This document shows positions 34,220-42,538 of a stretch of 56,720 nt of DNA, in pieces. The translations under genes were made by a program, and so were the position numbers. The stretch's first letter is position 1; each line of letters begins with the position of its first letter. The stretch spans positions 1 through 56,720 of the forward strand of contig CANPZE010000016.1 in NCBI GenBank assembly GCA_947589315.1, in the 5' to 3' direction. The DNA comes from an uncultured Lachnospiraceae bacterium (GTDB lineage Bacteria; Bacillota; Clostridia; Lachnospirales; Lachnospiraceae). The notes under the pieces were generated by a model. The model searched no databases. It saw only the letters and a program-made list of their open reading frames with translations, and had not been told where the DNA came from.

Positions 34220-35134
34220 ATGGGGGTACAATGTACAATGAAAAAATTACAAATTGCATTACTGGATCACGATGGGTACATGGAGGCCTTTTCCTGCTAT
34301 CTGAACAGCAAAAAATATATGATAGAAAACAGGCTTTTTACCAATGTAGGCAAGCTGAAGGAGTATCTGGAACAGAATCGTGTTGATGTCCTTTTAGTAG
34401 GACAGGAAATGGATTTCAAACAGGTGATTCCGGAAGAAAAAGCAGGAAGGATACTGCTGCTTTCCGATACGGAGAAAGAGGGAGGATGTCCGGCTATATT
34501 CAAATACCAGTCTGCTGAGAAGATTTTAAGGGAGATACTCAGCCTTTTAGCTGAGGAGAAGGGAGCTTTGCAGATTTCCCTGAGGGAGAGTGGAAGGAGT
34601 GTGGAGTTTATAGGAGTTTACTCTCCTTATGGGATATCTGGCGATCCGATGGAGCAGATGGGCGGCTTAGGGGAAGACAAGCAGCGGGTATTGTATATGA
34701 ATCTGGAGCTTTTTGATGGGATCCGGGATCTGGTCCAGGAGACGCCTTCCCAGATCAGAGGGATGTCTGAGCTGGTCTTTTATCTGAAGCAGAGGAGAGA
34801 GAAAGCAGCCCTGAAGCTCCAGTCTCTGGTACAGAGGCGTTACCGGATGGATTATATCTATCCTGTGGAGGATTACCGGGATCTGTATAGTCTGGAGAAG
34901 GAAGACGTGGATCTGCTTTTGACAATACTGGCAGAGGAGACGCCCTATCATGCAGTGATATTTGATGTGGGTTTTGTCAGTGAGGCAGCCTTATATCTTT
35001 TGTACCGCTGCGACCGCCTGTACCTCCCCCGTGCCAGAGATCAATGGGAGCAGAATAAGCAGAGTTCCTGGAAGGAACTCATGGCAAGGGAAGGGCTGGA
35101 AGGAGCTTTGCAGCAGATTGTTTATATCAATTGA
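34220..35134 (+). CDS. CpaE/TadZ-like protein with receiver-like N-terminus and no Walker A
   Basis: A 304-residue cytoplasmic protein at the position of TadZ/CpaE, the ParA-like factor that localises Tad machinery. Residues 8-95 look like a degenerate response-regulator receiver (QIALLDHDG, VDVLLVG, RILLLSD). The second half has the beta-strand/loop outline of a MinD/ParA ATPase, but the P-loop position reads GVYSPYGISGDPM (about 141-153) with no GK[T/S]. ATP hydrolysis is therefore unlikely; a localisation role without ATP switching is inferred. ATG 34220 follows AGAAGGGA; ATG 34238 is an alternative start. Confidence 0.7.
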   Translation: MGVQCTMKKLQIALLDHDGYMEAFSCYLNSKKYMIENRLFTNVGKLKEYLEQNRVDVLLVGQEMDFKQVIPEEKAGRILLLSDTEKEGGCPAIFKYQSAEKILREILSLLAEEKGALQISLRESGRSVEFIGVYSPYGISGDPMEQMGGLGEDKQRVLYMNLELFDGIRDLVQETPSQIRGMSELVFYLKQRREKAALKLQSLVQRRYRMDYIYPVEDYRDLYSLEKEDVDLLLTILAEETPYHAVIFDVGFVSEAALYLLYRCDRLYLPRARDQWEQNKQSSWKELMAREGLEGALQQIVYIN

Positions 35135-35155
35135 AAAGTCAGGAGAGGGTGAGCT

Positions 35156-36478
35156 ATGCGGTCAGAGGGACTCAAGACAGAGGTTCTGGAACCGCTGCAG
35201 TGGAGATTGCAGCAGGAGTTGTTACCGGTTCTGGAGAAGGAGGGATGTCTGTCGGATGAAATGGTTATGGAAAGGATCGAAGAGAGTGTTTTATCAGAAC
35301 GGCACAGGTATCTCTCTGCAGAGGAAAAGGAGTATCTGATCCAAAGGATTTTTAATGGGCTTCGCAAATTAGACGTACTGCAGGAATTACTAGAGGAGCC
35401 TGAGATTACAGAGATTATGATTAATGGGCCGGGGCAGATATTTGTAGAAAAGGAGGGGAAGCTTCTGGCTACAGGCCTGCATTTTTCCAGCCGCCAAAGA
35501 TTGGAGGATGTGATCCAGCAGTTGGTCTCCCGGATGAACCGGATTGTAAATGAGGCATCGCCTATCGTGGATGTACGTATGGAGGACGGTTCCCGGATGA
35601 ATGTGGTATTGCCGCCGATAGCGCTGAATGGACCGGTAGTGACGATAAGAAGATTTCCCTCCGCTCCTCTGACCATGGAAAGGCTGATCCGGCTGGGTAG
35701 CATTACAGAGGAAGCAGCGGAATTATTACAGTTGCTGGTGGAGGCCCGTTACAACATCTTTATCAGCGGGGGTACCGGGAGTGGAAAGACTACTTTTTTG
35801 AATGCGTTGTCCCAATATATTCCCAGTGATGAAAGGGTGATCACGATTGAAGATTCGGCGGAGCTGCAGATCCAGAATGTGCCTAATCTAGTCAGGCTGG
35901 AGGCGAGAAATGCCAATTTAGAAGGAAGGAATCAAATTACAATACGGGAATTGGTGCGCTCCGCCCTGCGGCAACGGCCGGACCGTATTATTATTGGAGA
36001 GGTAAGGGATGCCGCTGTCATTGAAATGCTCAATGCTATGAATACCGGACATGACGGCAGCCTGTCTACCGGCCATGCGAACAATTCCTTAGATATGCTT
36101 CATCGTATGGAGACGCTGGTATTGACTGGGATGGATATCCCATTGGCGGCAGTACGGGCGCAGATTGCGTCTGCGATAGATATCGTGGTGCAACTGGGAA
36201 GAGTGCGGGACAAAAGCAGGAAGGTACTGGAGATCCAAGAGGTAATTGGCGTCTGCCAGGGTGAGATTGTCCTGCGTCCTTTGTATCTTTATCATGAAAG
36301 GCAGTCTGGAGGGAAAGGGGAATTGATCTATACTGGTAAAGCGCTGGAACATCGGGATAAGTTGATCCGGCGCGGCAGGCTTTCCTTGTGCAGAAAATGG
36401 ATAGGAGGGGCAGGAGATGAGGAAGGTGGACAGGGAAAAGAAATCGCTGAGGATAGAATATGCAAAGGGAGCGGCTGA
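35156..36478 (+). CDS. cpaF: Tad pilus assembly ATPase CpaF/TadA
   Basis: Hexameric secretion ATPase that powers extension and possibly retraction of Flp pili. The 440-residue protein has an N-terminal domain with EPEITEIMINGP, the Walker A GGTGSGKTT at about 204-212, an Asp box VITIEDSAELQI, Walker B RIIIGEVRD, and the His box TGHDGSLSTGHAN. Starts after GGAGAGGG. Its last 62 bp are shared with the start of the next gene in another frame. Confidence 0.95.
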   Translation: MRSEGLKTEVLEPLQWRLQQELLPVLEKEGCLSDEMVMERIEESVLSERHRYLSAEEKEYLIQRIFNGLRKLDVLQELLEEPEITEIMINGPGQIFVEKEGKLLATGLHFSSRQRLEDVIQQLVSRMNRIVNEASPIVDVRMEDGSRMNVVLPPIALNGPVVTIRRFPSAPLTMERLIRLGSITEEAAELLQLLVEARYNIFISGGTGSGKTTFLNALSQYIPSDERVITIEDSAELQIQNVPNLVRLEARNANLEGRNQITIRELVRSALRQRPDRIIIGEVRDAAVIEMLNAMNTGHDGSLSTGHANNSLDMLHRMETLVLTGMDIPLAAVRAQIASAIDIVVQLGRVRDKSRKVLEIQEVIGVCQGEIVLRPLYLYHERQSGGKGELIYTGKALEHRDKLIRRGRLSLCRKWIGGAGDEEGGQGKEIAEDRICKGSG

Positions 36479-37151
36479 GACTTTTTTCTTTCTATTTCTG
36501 TTTTATCGGTGGAGCTGGATCATGGTTGCGGCAGGGATCCCTTTCCTGCTATTGGAATTAAGGAGGAGGAAACGGGATTGGACGGAGGCATACCGTTGGC
36601 GGTTAAATCTGGAATTCCGGGATGGGCTGCATGGGATCGCAGCTGCGCTGGAGGCAGGATATTCTATGGAAAATGCTATTGGAGAGGCGCAGAGAGACCT
36701 CAAGGTCTTATATGGCGAAGACTCTTTGCTGCTGCCCCGTCTGCAGAAAATGGAACAGGGGCTGGCGTGGAACCAGTCTATAGAAATGGTGTGGGAAGAG
36801 CTGGGGAAGGAAAGTCAGGTGGAGGATATCCGCAGCTTTGCCGAAGTTCTTCGCACGGCGGGCCGTACAGGCGGCAATCTGATTGGGATCACCAGGACAG
36901 CAGCGCAGCGGATAGGGGAGCGGATTGAAGTCAGGCGGGAGATAAAGGCGGTAACGGCGGGAAAACAGATGGAAGGAAGGCTCATGGCTATTGTTCCTTT
37001 GGGGATGATTGTCTATTTCTGGATTAGCTCCCCGGGATTTCTGGATTTTTATTATGAGACTGGGATAGGAAGAGGATATATGACTTTATTTCTTTTTCTA
37101 TATTTGGGCGCCAGAGAATGGAGCCGGCAAATCTGTAATATCACCGTATGA
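36417..37151 (+). CDS. tadB: TadB-like type II secretion F-domain protein
   Basis: Inner-membrane platform protein of the Tad pilus. A 244-residue protein with N-terminal hydrophobic helices (about 20-45), a T2SSF cytoplasmic domain (about 65-185; FRDGLHGIAAALEAGYSMENAI, AEVLRTAGRTGGNL) and C-terminal helices. Slightly shorter than proteobacterial TadB. The ATG is set by GGAGGGGCAGGAG upstream, inside cpaF (62-bp overlap), so translation is probably coupled. Confidence 0.88.
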   Translation: MRKVDREKKSLRIEYAKGAAETFFFLFLFYRWSWIMVAAGIPFLLLELRRRKRDWTEAYRWRLNLEFRDGLHGIAAALEAGYSMENAIGEAQRDLKVLYGEDSLLLPRLQKMEQGLAWNQSIEMVWEELGKESQVEDIRSFAEVLRTAGRTGGNLIGITRTAAQRIGERIEVRREIKAVTAGKQMEGRLMAIVPLGMIVYFWISSPGFLDFYYETGIGRGYMTLFLFLYLGAREWSRQICNITV

Positions 37152-37184
37152 TCAGATTAGGAAGAAGAGAAGGGAGGCAGCGAA

Positions 37185-38684
37185 ATGGACCTTAATCTGG
37201 CAGGAATCTGTCTGTGTTTTATATTTTTGGTACTGGTAGCGGGGACAGGGCTGGTAAATAGCCGTTATCCACCCAAAGGCTGGAAGGAAGAAACCGAGGG
37301 AGAGCAGGAATGGGCAAAACCGGCAGTATTGTGCCGGCTATATCCCACGGCAGCATTCTTTTTCAAGAAGATGGAGCGCAGAGGATGGCTGGGGCTGTCA
37401 GGCAGCAGGATGGATACAATGAAGCAGTTGTATGCAGGCTGGGAGGAGAGGAAGCTGGTGCGCCTTTATTATTGCAGGCTGGCAAGCCTGCTGATAGGGA
37501 TCCTTTGGCTGGCCGCTTTGCTGATACTGGCGGCATTGCTGGCGGAGCCGGGACGCGGCAGGTTGTATCAGGGAAGTTACATCATCCGGAAAGCGCCGGG
37601 GGAGGGGGAACAGCAGGTAAGCCTGAAAGCGGTGGCAGGGAGGACAAGCCGGAGGATTACCGTCTCCATTCCGGAACGGCAATACACGCCGGAAGAGTTG
37701 GAAGCGCATATGTCGCAGGCAGAGACTTATGTGAGGAAGCATTATCTTGGGGAGAATGAAAGGGCGGACAGGGTCACAGAGAGTCTGGAATTGATGAACA
37801 GTATCCCCGGGGAGGCTTCTATAGAGGTTGTCTGGAGAACAGACCGCAAAGGGGTGGTCAAGACAGATGGGAGCCTGGACAATAGAGACCTGGAAGAGGC
37901 GGCAGAGGCCCAGCTGACAGCAGTATTCAAATACGGGCAAAAGTCTCGGGAGATTTCCTTTGACATAGTGGTCTGTCCTGCAAATAAGACAGAGGAGGAG
38001 CTGTTCTGGGAGCAATGGAAGAAGGAGCAGGAGAGCTTAGAGCAGCAAACCCGGGAAGAAGAGCTGGATCGGCTTCCCCAGCAGATCAATGGACAGAATA
38101 TTACATACCATGAGGAGAGAACGCCTCTGTGGCAATGGATCCTTCTGGCGGCTGGGATTGCCTGCTGCATCCTGCCTGCCTCTGCAGATTATTGGGCCGG
38201 CAGAAAGCTGGGCAGGAGACAGGAACAGCTTGGCCGGGAGTATCCAGAATTGGTGGATCGTTTTGTCTTGCTGATAGGTGCAGGCCTGACAATAAAGGGA
38301 GCTTGGTGGAGGATCACAGATGAGTATCTTTGCCGGAGGCAGGAGAACAAACAGCCTGTAGATTATTTGTATGAGGAAATGCTTCAGACCAGAAGAGAGC
38401 TGGAGAATGGAAGCAATGAGTTCAGGGCCTATGAGGCGTTTGGAAGAAGGATTTCTCTTTTGCCCTATATAAAGTTCAGCTCTCTGCTGGTGCAGAATTT
38501 GAGGAAGGGTTCTCAGGATATTTTACAGCGTATGGAGGCAGAGGCGAAGGATGCATTTCAAGAACGGCGGCAGCATGCCAGGGCCATGGGGGAGCAGGCG
38601 GGAACTAAGCTGGTATTTCCCATGCTCATAATGCTGGTTATCGTTTTTGCCATGATTTTGGCGGCGGCCTTTTGGCAGCTTTGA
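37185..38684 (+). CDS. tadC: TadC-like platform protein with large inserted domain
   Basis: Second platform protein of the Tad machine, 499 residues against about 300 for typical TadC. One helix (about 5-24), a cytoplasmic stretch, a second helix (about 100-122), then an insertion of about 190 residues with no membrane helix, beta-rich start and acidic helical end, before helices near 318-340 and 475-497. The C-terminal T2SSF half is recognisable (EYPELVDRFVLLIGAGLTIKG, YEEMLQTRRELENG). Topology suggests the insertion is outside the membrane, where it could contact pilins or the cell wall (inference). Confidence 0.8.
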   Translation: MDLNLAGICLCFIFLVLVAGTGLVNSRYPPKGWKEETEGEQEWAKPAVLCRLYPTAAFFFKKMERRGWLGLSGSRMDTMKQLYAGWEERKLVRLYYCRLASLLIGILWLAALLILAALLAEPGRGRLYQGSYIIRKAPGEGEQQVSLKAVAGRTSRRITVSIPERQYTPEELEAHMSQAETYVRKHYLGENERADRVTESLELMNSIPGEASIEVVWRTDRKGVVKTDGSLDNRDLEEAAEAQLTAVFKYGQKSREISFDIVVCPANKTEEELFWEQWKKEQESLEQQTREEELDRLPQQINGQNITYHEERTPLWQWILLAAGIACCILPASADYWAGRKLGRRQEQLGREYPELVDRFVLLIGAGLTIKGAWWRITDEYLCRRQENKQPVDYLYEEMLQTRRELENGSNEFRAYEAFGRRISLLPYIKFSSLLVQNLRKGSQDILQRMEAEAKDAFQERRQHARAMGEQAGTKLVFPMLIMLVIVFAMILAAAFWQL

Positions 38685-38699
38685 AAGGAGGTGAGAGAT

Positions 38700-38897
38700 A
38701 TGAAGGAATGGAAGCGTTTTTGGATGGAAGAGGAAGGGATAGGAGTTGTAGAGATCATTCTTATTCTGGTGGTATTAGTAGCCATTATATTGATCTTTCG
38801 GGAGCAGATCACAGCTATGATAAGCGCAGCTTTTTCCCAGCTTGACAGTGGGACTACCACGATCACAGATGAATTAGATGTATCTGTGGGCGAGTAG
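38700..38897 (+). CDS. Flp1-type pilin subunit
   Basis: A 65-residue prepilin, the likely major subunit of the pilus. Short leader ending near EEEGIG, then a hydrophobic helix VVEIILILVVLVAIILIF with the glutamate at position 5 of the mature protein (GVVEI), followed by a short polar tail. The Flp1 family (Clostridial) matches. Processed by the A24 peptidases of the operon. ATG 38700 is chosen over GTG 38691: AGGAGG overlaps the GTG. Confidence 0.9.
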   Translation: MKEWKRFWMEEEGIGVVEIILILVVLVAIILIFREQITAMISAAFSQLDSGTTTITDELDVSVGE

Positions 38898-38991
38898 GCT
38901 GAAAATACTTCTCAGACAGTAAAAGAACAAAAGAACGATTAAGAGAGATTCAAGCAGAAACACAGGAAGGCGGAAGAATAGGGTGGAGTAG

Positions 38992-40662
38992 ATGAAAAAT
39001 AGGTGGAAGTATCAGAAAAGAACAGAGGAAACAAAGGAAAGTTTTGTATTGGAATGTGGTATGGAAGGAAGCATAACCGTGTTTCTTGCTTTTGTCTTTC
39101 TATTATTATTGGCGCTGACGGGGACTATGCTGGATAGTGGAAGGTATTTTGGCGCAGGGGGATATGTGAGCATATCTGCCCATGCCGCCGGAATGAGTAC
39201 GTTTGGCAGCTTTAACCGGGAGTTGTATGAAGAGTATCATTTGCTGGGATATGGCGGCTATCTGCGCCATACGGCAGAGGATTGGAAAGAAGAATTTCTG
39301 GATATACTGGCAGACAATCTGGCAGCAGCCCCCGCTGAGGGCGGAAGGCCATATTCTGCGATATATGGGATTCAGGATCTGAATGTCCAGATTGACAAGT
39401 GGAAATGCTTGACGGATCGGGATATTCTTCAGGAACAAATGGAGAAATGGTTGGAGACCACTACTGTTCACGATCTCACAGAGGCCTTGCTGGGGTACTT
39501 AGACGGCAGGACAGGATCCATGTCCCAGGGACCAATGGATTCTCTGGAACAGGCGAAGCAGATGGAAGAGAATGAGATTGCAGAGAATGAGATGGAACAG
39601 GAGGAAGTGGCGCAGTCAGAGGTATCCGGGCAGGATGTGGGAGATAGCAATAAGAATACAGCAGGAGGCAATCCCCTCGTCTTTCTAAAAGAATTTGTCC
39701 AGGATGGGATTCTGGGAATGGTATGCGAACCCGGGGAATTGTCTGTGGAATGCATCAATCCTGTGGGAAGCAGCAATTCTTTTTCCCCTTCCGAAGAGGA
39801 TGGGGCAGAAGAGAAGATTCCGGGAAATACAGCAGGAGAGATTCTGGCTGGGATGTTAAAAGGATCGCCGCAGATCTGGGACTTGAAGAAGATAGAGAAG
39901 GGAAATAGGAAGGGAACTCTTCTGCTGTATGATACGAAAGTCTTTGGGGATTATGTTTCCTCCAGGAACAGAAGTATGGCATATGAATCAGAGTATCTGA
40001 TCATGGGGAAGCAGAGAGATAAGGATAATTTGTCCGGAATCGTGGACAGGCTCCTCATGATCCGTATGCTGATGAATTATACGTATTTACATGCAGATCA
40101 GGCTATTTTAGAAAAAAGCATGGCAACAGCTGCCTCCATTGCTGCGGCGTTTCAAAATCCCGCCCTGATCAAGGCGGTGCAGGAGACTATTTTATTGATC
40201 CTGGCACTGGAAGAGGGATGTGTGGATGTGCGGGCGCTTTTAGAGGGAAGGAGTGTTCCTTTCGCCAAGACAGCAAGTAGCTTTCAAATGCAATATGAAG
40301 AGATCTGCATGGGAAACCCTGAGTTATTTGCCCGGAAGGCAAAAGAGTTTCCTGTCGGCAGCAGGAAAATTTCTGTAGATAGGCTGAAGCAGGGGATGGA
40401 GTATTATCATTACCTGTGGCTGATGATGCTTATGACGCCGGAGGATCTTCTATGGTCCAGGACAATGGATTTGATCCAGAATGATCTACAGAAGCGTTAC
40501 AATAGCGCCTTTACCCTGGGAGAGTGTATCTGTGGAGCAGAAGGCAGTGTTTGCTATTCAATGCCTTTTTTGTTTCGGATATTCTGGGGGAAGGCAGCGC
40601 CGCAGAAGGAGGCGTCTGGCGGTCTGGAGCGGAAGATTTCTTTTCAATATGCTTATCAGTAA
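38992..40662 (+). CDS. DUF5702 protein, TadG-like surface component of Tad locus
   Basis: A 556-residue membrane-anchored protein: N-terminal pilin-like helix preceded by GSITVFLAFVFLLLL (about 30-50), then a long extracytoplasmic region with an acidic Gln/Glu-rich stretch (about 185-215). It fits the DUF5702 family, regularly found in Lachnospiraceae Tad loci. The function is unproven; analogy to TadG suggests a pseudopilin or tip/anchor component. No catalytic motif is visible. Confidence 0.78.
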   Translation: MKNRWKYQKRTEETKESFVLECGMEGSITVFLAFVFLLLLALTGTMLDSGRYFGAGGYVSISAHAAGMSTFGSFNRELYEEYHLLGYGGYLRHTAEDWKEEFLDILADNLAAAPAEGGRPYSAIYGIQDLNVQIDKWKCLTDRDILQEQMEKWLETTTVHDLTEALLGYLDGRTGSMSQGPMDSLEQAKQMEENEIAENEMEQEEVAQSEVSGQDVGDSNKNTAGGNPLVFLKEFVQDGILGMVCEPGELSVECINPVGSSNSFSPSEEDGAEEKIPGNTAGEILAGMLKGSPQIWDLKKIEKGNRKGTLLLYDTKVFGDYVSSRNRSMAYESEYLIMGKQRDKDNLSGIVDRLLMIRMLMNYTYLHADQAILEKSMATAASIAAAFQNPALIKAVQETILLILALEEGCVDVRALLEGRSVPFAKTASSFQMQYEEICMGNPELFARKAKEFPVGSRKISVDRLKQGMEYYHYLWLMMLMTPEDLLWSRTMDLIQNDLQKRYNSAFTLGECICGAEGSVCYSMPFLFRIFWGKAAPQKEASGGLERKISFQYAYQ

Positions 40663-40727
40663 AGGATGGCAGTGTGAAAGATTATTTTTCTCATACTATT
40701 TGGGCGTTGGAGAAGATAGGAGAGAGT

Positions 40728-41552
40728 ATGGCAGATAAATGGCAGAGAGAGAAGCGGGATGTCCTCTATAATAGAATCCTCAAAAATTCTATAAGAAATC
40801 CGTTCATGAGGAAGCTTTCCCCACACATTTTTTATAGAGGATGTCCCGGTTCTTTTTCTCATCCCTTTTGGACAGAGACAGCAACGGCCTCCATTACGGT
40901 GGAGGCTGCATGGATCGTTCCTTTTCTTTTTCTTTCTTTACTTTCTTTTTGTTTTCTTTTTTCCGTAGTCAAGACGCAGAACAGGATACAGCTGGAATTG
41001 GAGCAGGCAGCGTGTCAGTACGCGTCTTATGGGACTAAAATATCTTCTATAGGGACGTTATTTCGAGAGCAGGTTTTGATCCGTTGGGATGAGGGAGAAC
41101 CAGATCCTGTATGTTATGTGAATTATTCCCGGAAAATTCCCTTTGTAAAGTATATAGGAGCGCCAGCTGTCTATCAGCAGATCAGGATCAGTTCCTATCA
41201 GGGAAGGAGTATGGCGGCAGAGGATGATGGGGAAGGAGCAGAGACTGTATTCGTTACAGACCAGGGTACGGTATATCATTCTGACCCATATTGTACATAT
41301 CTTAAGCCGAAGATAGAAACGGTGGCAGGAGGTGAGATCGTGGACCGGCGCAACAGGTCCGGCGGAAAATACTATGCCTGCAGCTTTTGTTGCGGAGAAA
41401 ATAATGGGGCAGGGCGGGAAGTATATATCACGGCCTATGGAGACCGATACCATCAGGATAAAAAGTGTTTTCAATTGTATCATAAGGTGCGGGAAGTACC
41501 TCTGTCAGAGATTGGCGCGATGCGCCCCTGCAGCAAGTGTACAGCACAATAA
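40728..41552 (+). CDS. TadE-like pseudopilin with two His/Cys modules
   Basis: A 274-residue protein: cytoplasmic N-terminus, the TadE signature TATASITVEAAWIVPF (about 51-66) with its membrane helix, then an extracytoplasmic region. The C-terminal third holds two copies of one module: TVYHSDPYC ... CSFC (His184, Cys189, Cys218, Cys221) and DRYHQDKKC ... CSKC (His242, Cys247, Cys268, Cys271). The pattern H-x4-C...C-x2-C looks like a metal site or disulfide unit similar to Ada-type metal-binding modules found on other surface and DNA-linked proteins. ATG 40728 has AGGAGAG before it. Confidence 0.82.
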   Translation: MADKWQREKRDVLYNRILKNSIRNPFMRKLSPHIFYRGCPGSFSHPFWTETATASITVEAAWIVPFLFLSLLSFCFLFSVVKTQNRIQLELEQAACQYASYGTKISSIGTLFREQVLIRWDEGEPDPVCYVNYSRKIPFVKYIGAPAVYQQIRISSYQGRSMAAEDDGEGAETVFVTDQGTVYHSDPYCTYLKPKIETVAGGEIVDRRNRSGGKYYACSFCCGENNGAGREVYITAYGDRYHQDKKCFQLYHKVREVPLSEIGAMRPCSKCTAQ

Positions 41553-41582
41553 TGGAAGGAGAAAGGTAAGGTGGGGATAACA

Positions 41583-42071
41583 ATGGACAGATTAGAAGGG
41601 TTACATCAGATAGGAAAATGGACAGGAAACGTATGGGGGCTGCTGCCGCAGTTGGTTATGGCCATTGCTTTGCTTTTGTGCAGCATAGAGGATATTCGGA
41701 GAAGGCAGATCCATGTCCTGGCGGCGCTTTTGCCGTTGCCTTTTTTATTGCTGGAAGGGGGTATAGCAGAAGGGGGAAGGATTTTGTGGAACGTAGGACA
41801 GGGAGTGGCAACAGGCGTAGTGTTTTATGGGGTTGCCCGAACAACGAGGCAGCTGGGAGAGGGAGATGCCATCGTGTTGGGGGTGGCTGCCGTGGGATTA
41901 AAGTTTTGGGAAAATTGCTTTTTTCTCTGTATGAGTTTTTGTTACGCCTTTGTATTTGCCTTGATACTGGTGGTGTTCTGCCATGCAGGAAGAAGCAAAA
42001 GGATCCCGTTTGTCCCGGCTATTTTTCTGGGCTATCTTTCCGTGCTTGTACTGGGAGGCTGGAAACTATGA
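41583..42071 (+). CDS. Prepilin peptidase, A24 family, copy 2
   Basis: A second membrane aspartyl peptidase in the operon, 162 residues, with catalytic Asp37 in SIEDIRRRQIH and Asp95 in LGEGDAIVLG. It differs from copy 1 in sequence and in its GEGD motif, so it is not a recent duplicate. It may process the TadE-like pseudopilins while the other handles Flp (inference). ATG 41583 follows GGTGGGG; GTG 41571 is an alternative. Overlaps the next gene by 4 bp (ATGA). Confidence 0.82.
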   Translation: MDRLEGLHQIGKWTGNVWGLLPQLVMAIALLLCSIEDIRRRQIHVLAALLPLPFLLLEGGIAEGGRILWNVGQGVATGVVFYGVARTTRQLGEGDAIVLGVAAVGLKFWENCFFLCMSFCYAFVFALILVVFCHAGRSKRIPFVPAIFLGYLSVLVLGGWKL

Positions 42072-42538
42072 TGGGATCAGGCGGCAGGCGGCGGCAAGGC
42101 GGCGGGGCGTCCCTCAGGCAGCCGGGAAGCTATACGGTGGAGGCGGCTTTTGTAATGCCTCTGGTACTGGCAATTCTTTTTGCATATATTTTTCTGTTGC
42201 TTTTACTTCACGATGAAGCCGTGATCCAGGGAAGGATGGAAGAGAGGATGGTGCAAGAGCTTGAGCAGACGGCAGAAAAGGAGGGGATAAAGGACTGGCA
42301 GAAGGATTTGCAGGGACAATTGTGGGTCTTACGGATAAAAAAGGTAAAGAAACAGAGGAAGATGGGGAAGCTGCAGCTTCAGATCGCAGCAGAGACAGAT
42401 TGCAGGATCCCGGGAGCAGAGAGAATTTATCCCGGCAGGAGGAGATATGAGCAGGAGGAAGAATGGCTGGCATTCCAACCAGAGCAGGTTATGAGATGGA
42501 GCAGTAAGGAGGCAGAAGATGGAGAGAGGGCAAGGTAG
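42068..42538 (+). CDS. Second TadE-like pseudopilin
   Basis: A 156-residue protein with a basic N-terminus rich in Gly and Arg, then GSYTVEAAFVMPLVL (about 21-35), the TadE signature, a single hydrophobic helix, and a highly charged C-terminal domain. Most likely a minor pseudopilin of the Tad system. Translation is coupled to the preceding peptidase and it overlaps the FHA gene by 20 bp. Confidence 0.85.
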   Translation: MMGSGGRRRQGGGASLRQPGSYTVEAAFVMPLVLAILFAYIFLLLLLHDEAVIQGRMEERMVQELEQTAEKEGIKDWQKDLQGQLWVLRIKKVKKQRKMGKLQLQIAAETDCRIPGAERIYPGRRRYEQEEEWLAFQPEQVMRWSSKEAEDGERAR

